DNA from: Amycolatopsis taiwanensis DSM 45107
Lineage (GTDB): Bacteria; Actinomycetota; Actinomycetes; Mycobacteriales; Pseudonocardiaceae
NCBI RefSeq assembly: GCF_000519205.1
Contig: NZ_JAFB01000005.1
Location: forward strand, 101,724 to 165,723
Direction: 5' to 3'
DNA length: 64,000 nucleotides
Below are positions 62,513-64,000 of the stretch, one piece after another (the stretch's first letter is position 1; every line of letters begins with the position of its first letter). Under the pieces are notes generated by a model. That model did no database searches and had not been told where the DNA came from. It worked only from the letters and a program-made list of their open reading frames with translations. Both the position numbers and the translations under genes were made by a program.

Positions 62513-62899
62513 GTGACAACCGCAAGAGTACTGGTGGATGTAACTGTTGGTATACACATCCTCGCACTGCTCTATATCGGCCTTGGCGGTTTCCTCGCCT
62601 GGCGCTGGCCCAAGTCGATCTTCGTGCATGTTTTCTTCGCGCTCTGGGGGATCGCCGTCAACGTGTTCCCGATCCCCTGCCCGCTGACCGCCCTCGAGGA
62701 CTACTTCCGCAGCCTGCAGGGCCTCGGCCCGCTACCGGGTGGGTTCAACGAGTACTACCTCTACGGGACGCTGTTCCCGCGCTCGATGTTGCCCCTCGTC
62801 GCGGTCACCGCACTGGCCATTGTGGTCTTTTCCTATGCCGGCGCCTATCTCCGCTGGCGTAACCGGCACGTACCCGCGCACACTTTCCGGCAGGCCTGA
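62513..62899 (+). CDS. DUF2784 membrane protein
   Basis: 128 aa with three to four helices: VTVGIHILALLYIGLGGFLAW, then FVHVFFALWGIAVNVFPIPCP, and SMLPLVAVTALAIVVFSYAGA. FPIPCPLTALEDYFR is a DUF2784 hallmark. Function unknown. GTG start; the 5' region is locally AT-rich and likely carries the promoter (CTATATGT near 62432). Confidence 0.87.
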   Translation: MTTARVLVDVTVGIHILALLYIGLGGFLAWRWPKSIFVHVFFALWGIAVNVFPIPCPLTALEDYFRSLQGLGPLPGGFNEYYLYGTLFPRSMLPLVAVTALAIVVFSYAGAYLRWRNRHVPAHTFRQA

Positions 62900-63082
62900 C
62901 TCCGCTGTCGGCCTACGCGCCCAGCCGATCTCGTGGCCAGGGCTCTCCTGTGCGCCGACCTCTTGTTCTTGCCGATGGGAGCCCTGCCCCCGACATCGGC
63001 TGCCTTCGGACGGCGCGTGTGCGACTCACCTTGACAAGCAGCCTGACGCATTCACCTAAAGGCTCTGAGCGACAATTCTGGT

Positions 63083-63757
63083 GTGCTACCCAACGATGTC
63101 CATCCCGAACCGCCGGAGGCGGGCCCGACCGAGTGGACGGCGGCTCGCGAAGTCGGCGTCGGGCCGTGGCCCGGTGAGTGGCCGGAAGACAAGCGCTACG
63201 ACCCGGAACTACTAGCGAGCGGCGACCGCCGCAACGTCGTCGATGCCTACCGGTACTGGCGACGTGAAGCCATCGTGGCCGATGTCGATCAACGTCGGCA
63301 TCCCTTCCATGTCGCGATCGAGAACTTCCAGCACGACCACAACATCGGCACGGTGGTCCGGACGGCGAACGCCTTCGCGGCGGCCGCGGTGCACATCGTC
63401 GGGCGCAGGCGGTGGAACCGCCGCGGCGCGATGGTCACCGATCGATACCAGCATCTCGAGCACCATCCCGACGTGGCCGGCCTGGCAGCCTTCGCCGCGG
63501 CACGTGGACTCACCATCGTGGCTGTCGACAACACGCCCGGGGCTCGTCCGGTGGAAACCGTGGCGCTGCCGCGGGAGTGCGTGCTGCTGTTCGGTCAGGA
63601 GGGCCCGGGGCTGTCGGCGGACGCCCAAGCCGCGGCGTCGCTCGTCGTGTCGATCGCGCAGTTCGGCACCACGCGGTCGATCAACGCCGGGGTGGCCGCC
63701 GGCATCGTCATGCATGCCTGGGTCCGCCAGCACGCCGACCTGACCCAAGCATGGTGA
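63083..63757 (+). CDS. TrmH/SpoU-family RNA methyltransferase (Rv0380c-like)
   Basis: 224 aa. SPOUT fold: HDHNIGTVVRTANAFAAAAV, CVLLFGQEGPGLS and TTRSINAGVAAGIVMHAW are the three knot motifs that bind S-adenosylmethionine. It 2'-O-methylates a tRNA or rRNA residue; the target is not predictable. GTG start 63083. The position near pyrE matches Rv0380c. Confidence 0.92.
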   Translation: MLPNDVHPEPPEAGPTEWTAAREVGVGPWPGEWPEDKRYDPELLASGDRRNVVDAYRYWRREAIVADVDQRRHPFHVAIENFQHDHNIGTVVRTANAFAAAAVHIVGRRRWNRRGAMVTDRYQHLEHHPDVAGLAAFAAARGLTIVAVDNTPGARPVETVALPRECVLLFGQEGPGLSADAQAAASLVVSIAQFGTTRSINAGVAAGIVMHAWVRQHADLTQAW

Positions 63758-64000
63758 GCACAAGCGGTCATCTGCGGTAGGACCCCGACCGTGACCGGCG
63801 CGCACAACGGCCCCACTGGACCGCGTACGGCCCCATAGTGCGGACGGGCAGCTTTCGTCGGTGCGCTGAAACACGACGTTGAAGCGCTGCGGCTGCGGCG
63901 CGAAGCACGGATGTGCGCGACTACCGACCACGTCGACAGCCAACTCCTTGCCATCTCTCAAGCTATGATCCTATAGTGCTAGCTAGATAGATAAATAGTG
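63758..64000. other. Window end without a supported gene; AT-rich CTAG patch
   Basis: A reverse frame from about 63961 is open but unremarkable. The last 40 bases are unusually AT-rich, with a CTAGCTAG palindrome (63979-63986) and repeated TAG/GATA, which looks like a promoter-operator for a gene beyond the edge. Confidence 0.35.

Noticed and set aside
63595-63961. Reverse-strand gene at the right edge
   Set aside because: Overlaps the 3' end of the TrmH-family gene, has no recognisable domain and only a weak TTG or ATG start.

Overview
The window is high-GC actinobacterial chromosome, most likely Amycolatopsis or a close relative in the Pseudonocardiaceae. Evidence: strong third-position GC, many GTG starts, tightly packed coupled genes, HspR-type HAIR operators, IdeR-like iron boxes, and gene content that parallels part of the Mycobacterium tuberculosis chromosome (dcd, etfD/Rv0338c, dnaK-grpE-dnaJ1-hspR, a type II flavohaemoglobin like Rv0385, clpB, an Rv0383c-like gene, pyrE, an Rv0380c-like RNA methylase). 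The genus is inferred from style and not proven.

Layout. 0-1.6 kb: tail of an upstream gene, a YtrA-type GntR regulator and a DUF1648 membrane protein. 1.5-6.8 kb: a reverse-strand catabolic unit (LysR, MHS-type transporter, acyl-CoA dehydrogenase, class III CoA transferase). 7-23.5 kb: mixed housekeeping and accessory genes, including an MFS exporter, dus, glmS, an amidohydrolase, a nucleotidyltransferase, LysE, GNAT acetyltransferases, a ComB-like phosphatase and a Ser/Thr kinase with WD40-like repeats. Two arrays of short GC-rich tandem repeats lie in this stretch.

24.2-29.4 kb: an archive of related integrative elements stacked at one tRNA-Gly(CCC) gene. An intact-looking 43-bp att duplication bounds the youngest element, which is only 3.2 kb and carries a tyrosine recombinase lacking its usual N-terminus plus two hypothetical proteins. 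To its left lie two older layers, each marked by a recombinase 3' remnant followed by a decayed tRNA 3' fragment.

29.5-44.5 kb: DUF2236 oxygenase, dcd, FAD monooxygenase/MarR pair, TetR/P450 pair, TetR/AidB-like operon, orphan DUF742 protein, etfD, SMR efflux/TetR pair, VapBC, PEBP and DUF4097 proteins. Several regulator genes have recognisable palindromes upstream. 44.5-49 kb: the dnaK-grpE-dnaJ-hspR heat-shock operon under two HAIR boxes. 49-56.6 kb: a MerR regulator fused to two sliding-clamp domains (the most unusual protein here), a flavohaemoglobin-like reductase, and an iron-uptake efeUO-efeB pair under IdeR-like boxes. 56.6-64 kb: a 23-bp periodic repeat, a wrecked DUF4143 ATPase gene, clpB with its own HAIR box, an Rv0383c-like gene, an SDR, pyrE, a DUF2784 protein and a TrmH-family methylase.

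Functionally the right half is dominated by proteostasis (one HspR regulon at two sites), nucleotide metabolism (dcd, pyrE), iron uptake and fatty-acid electron transfer. The left half is more variable, with transferred or decaying genes.
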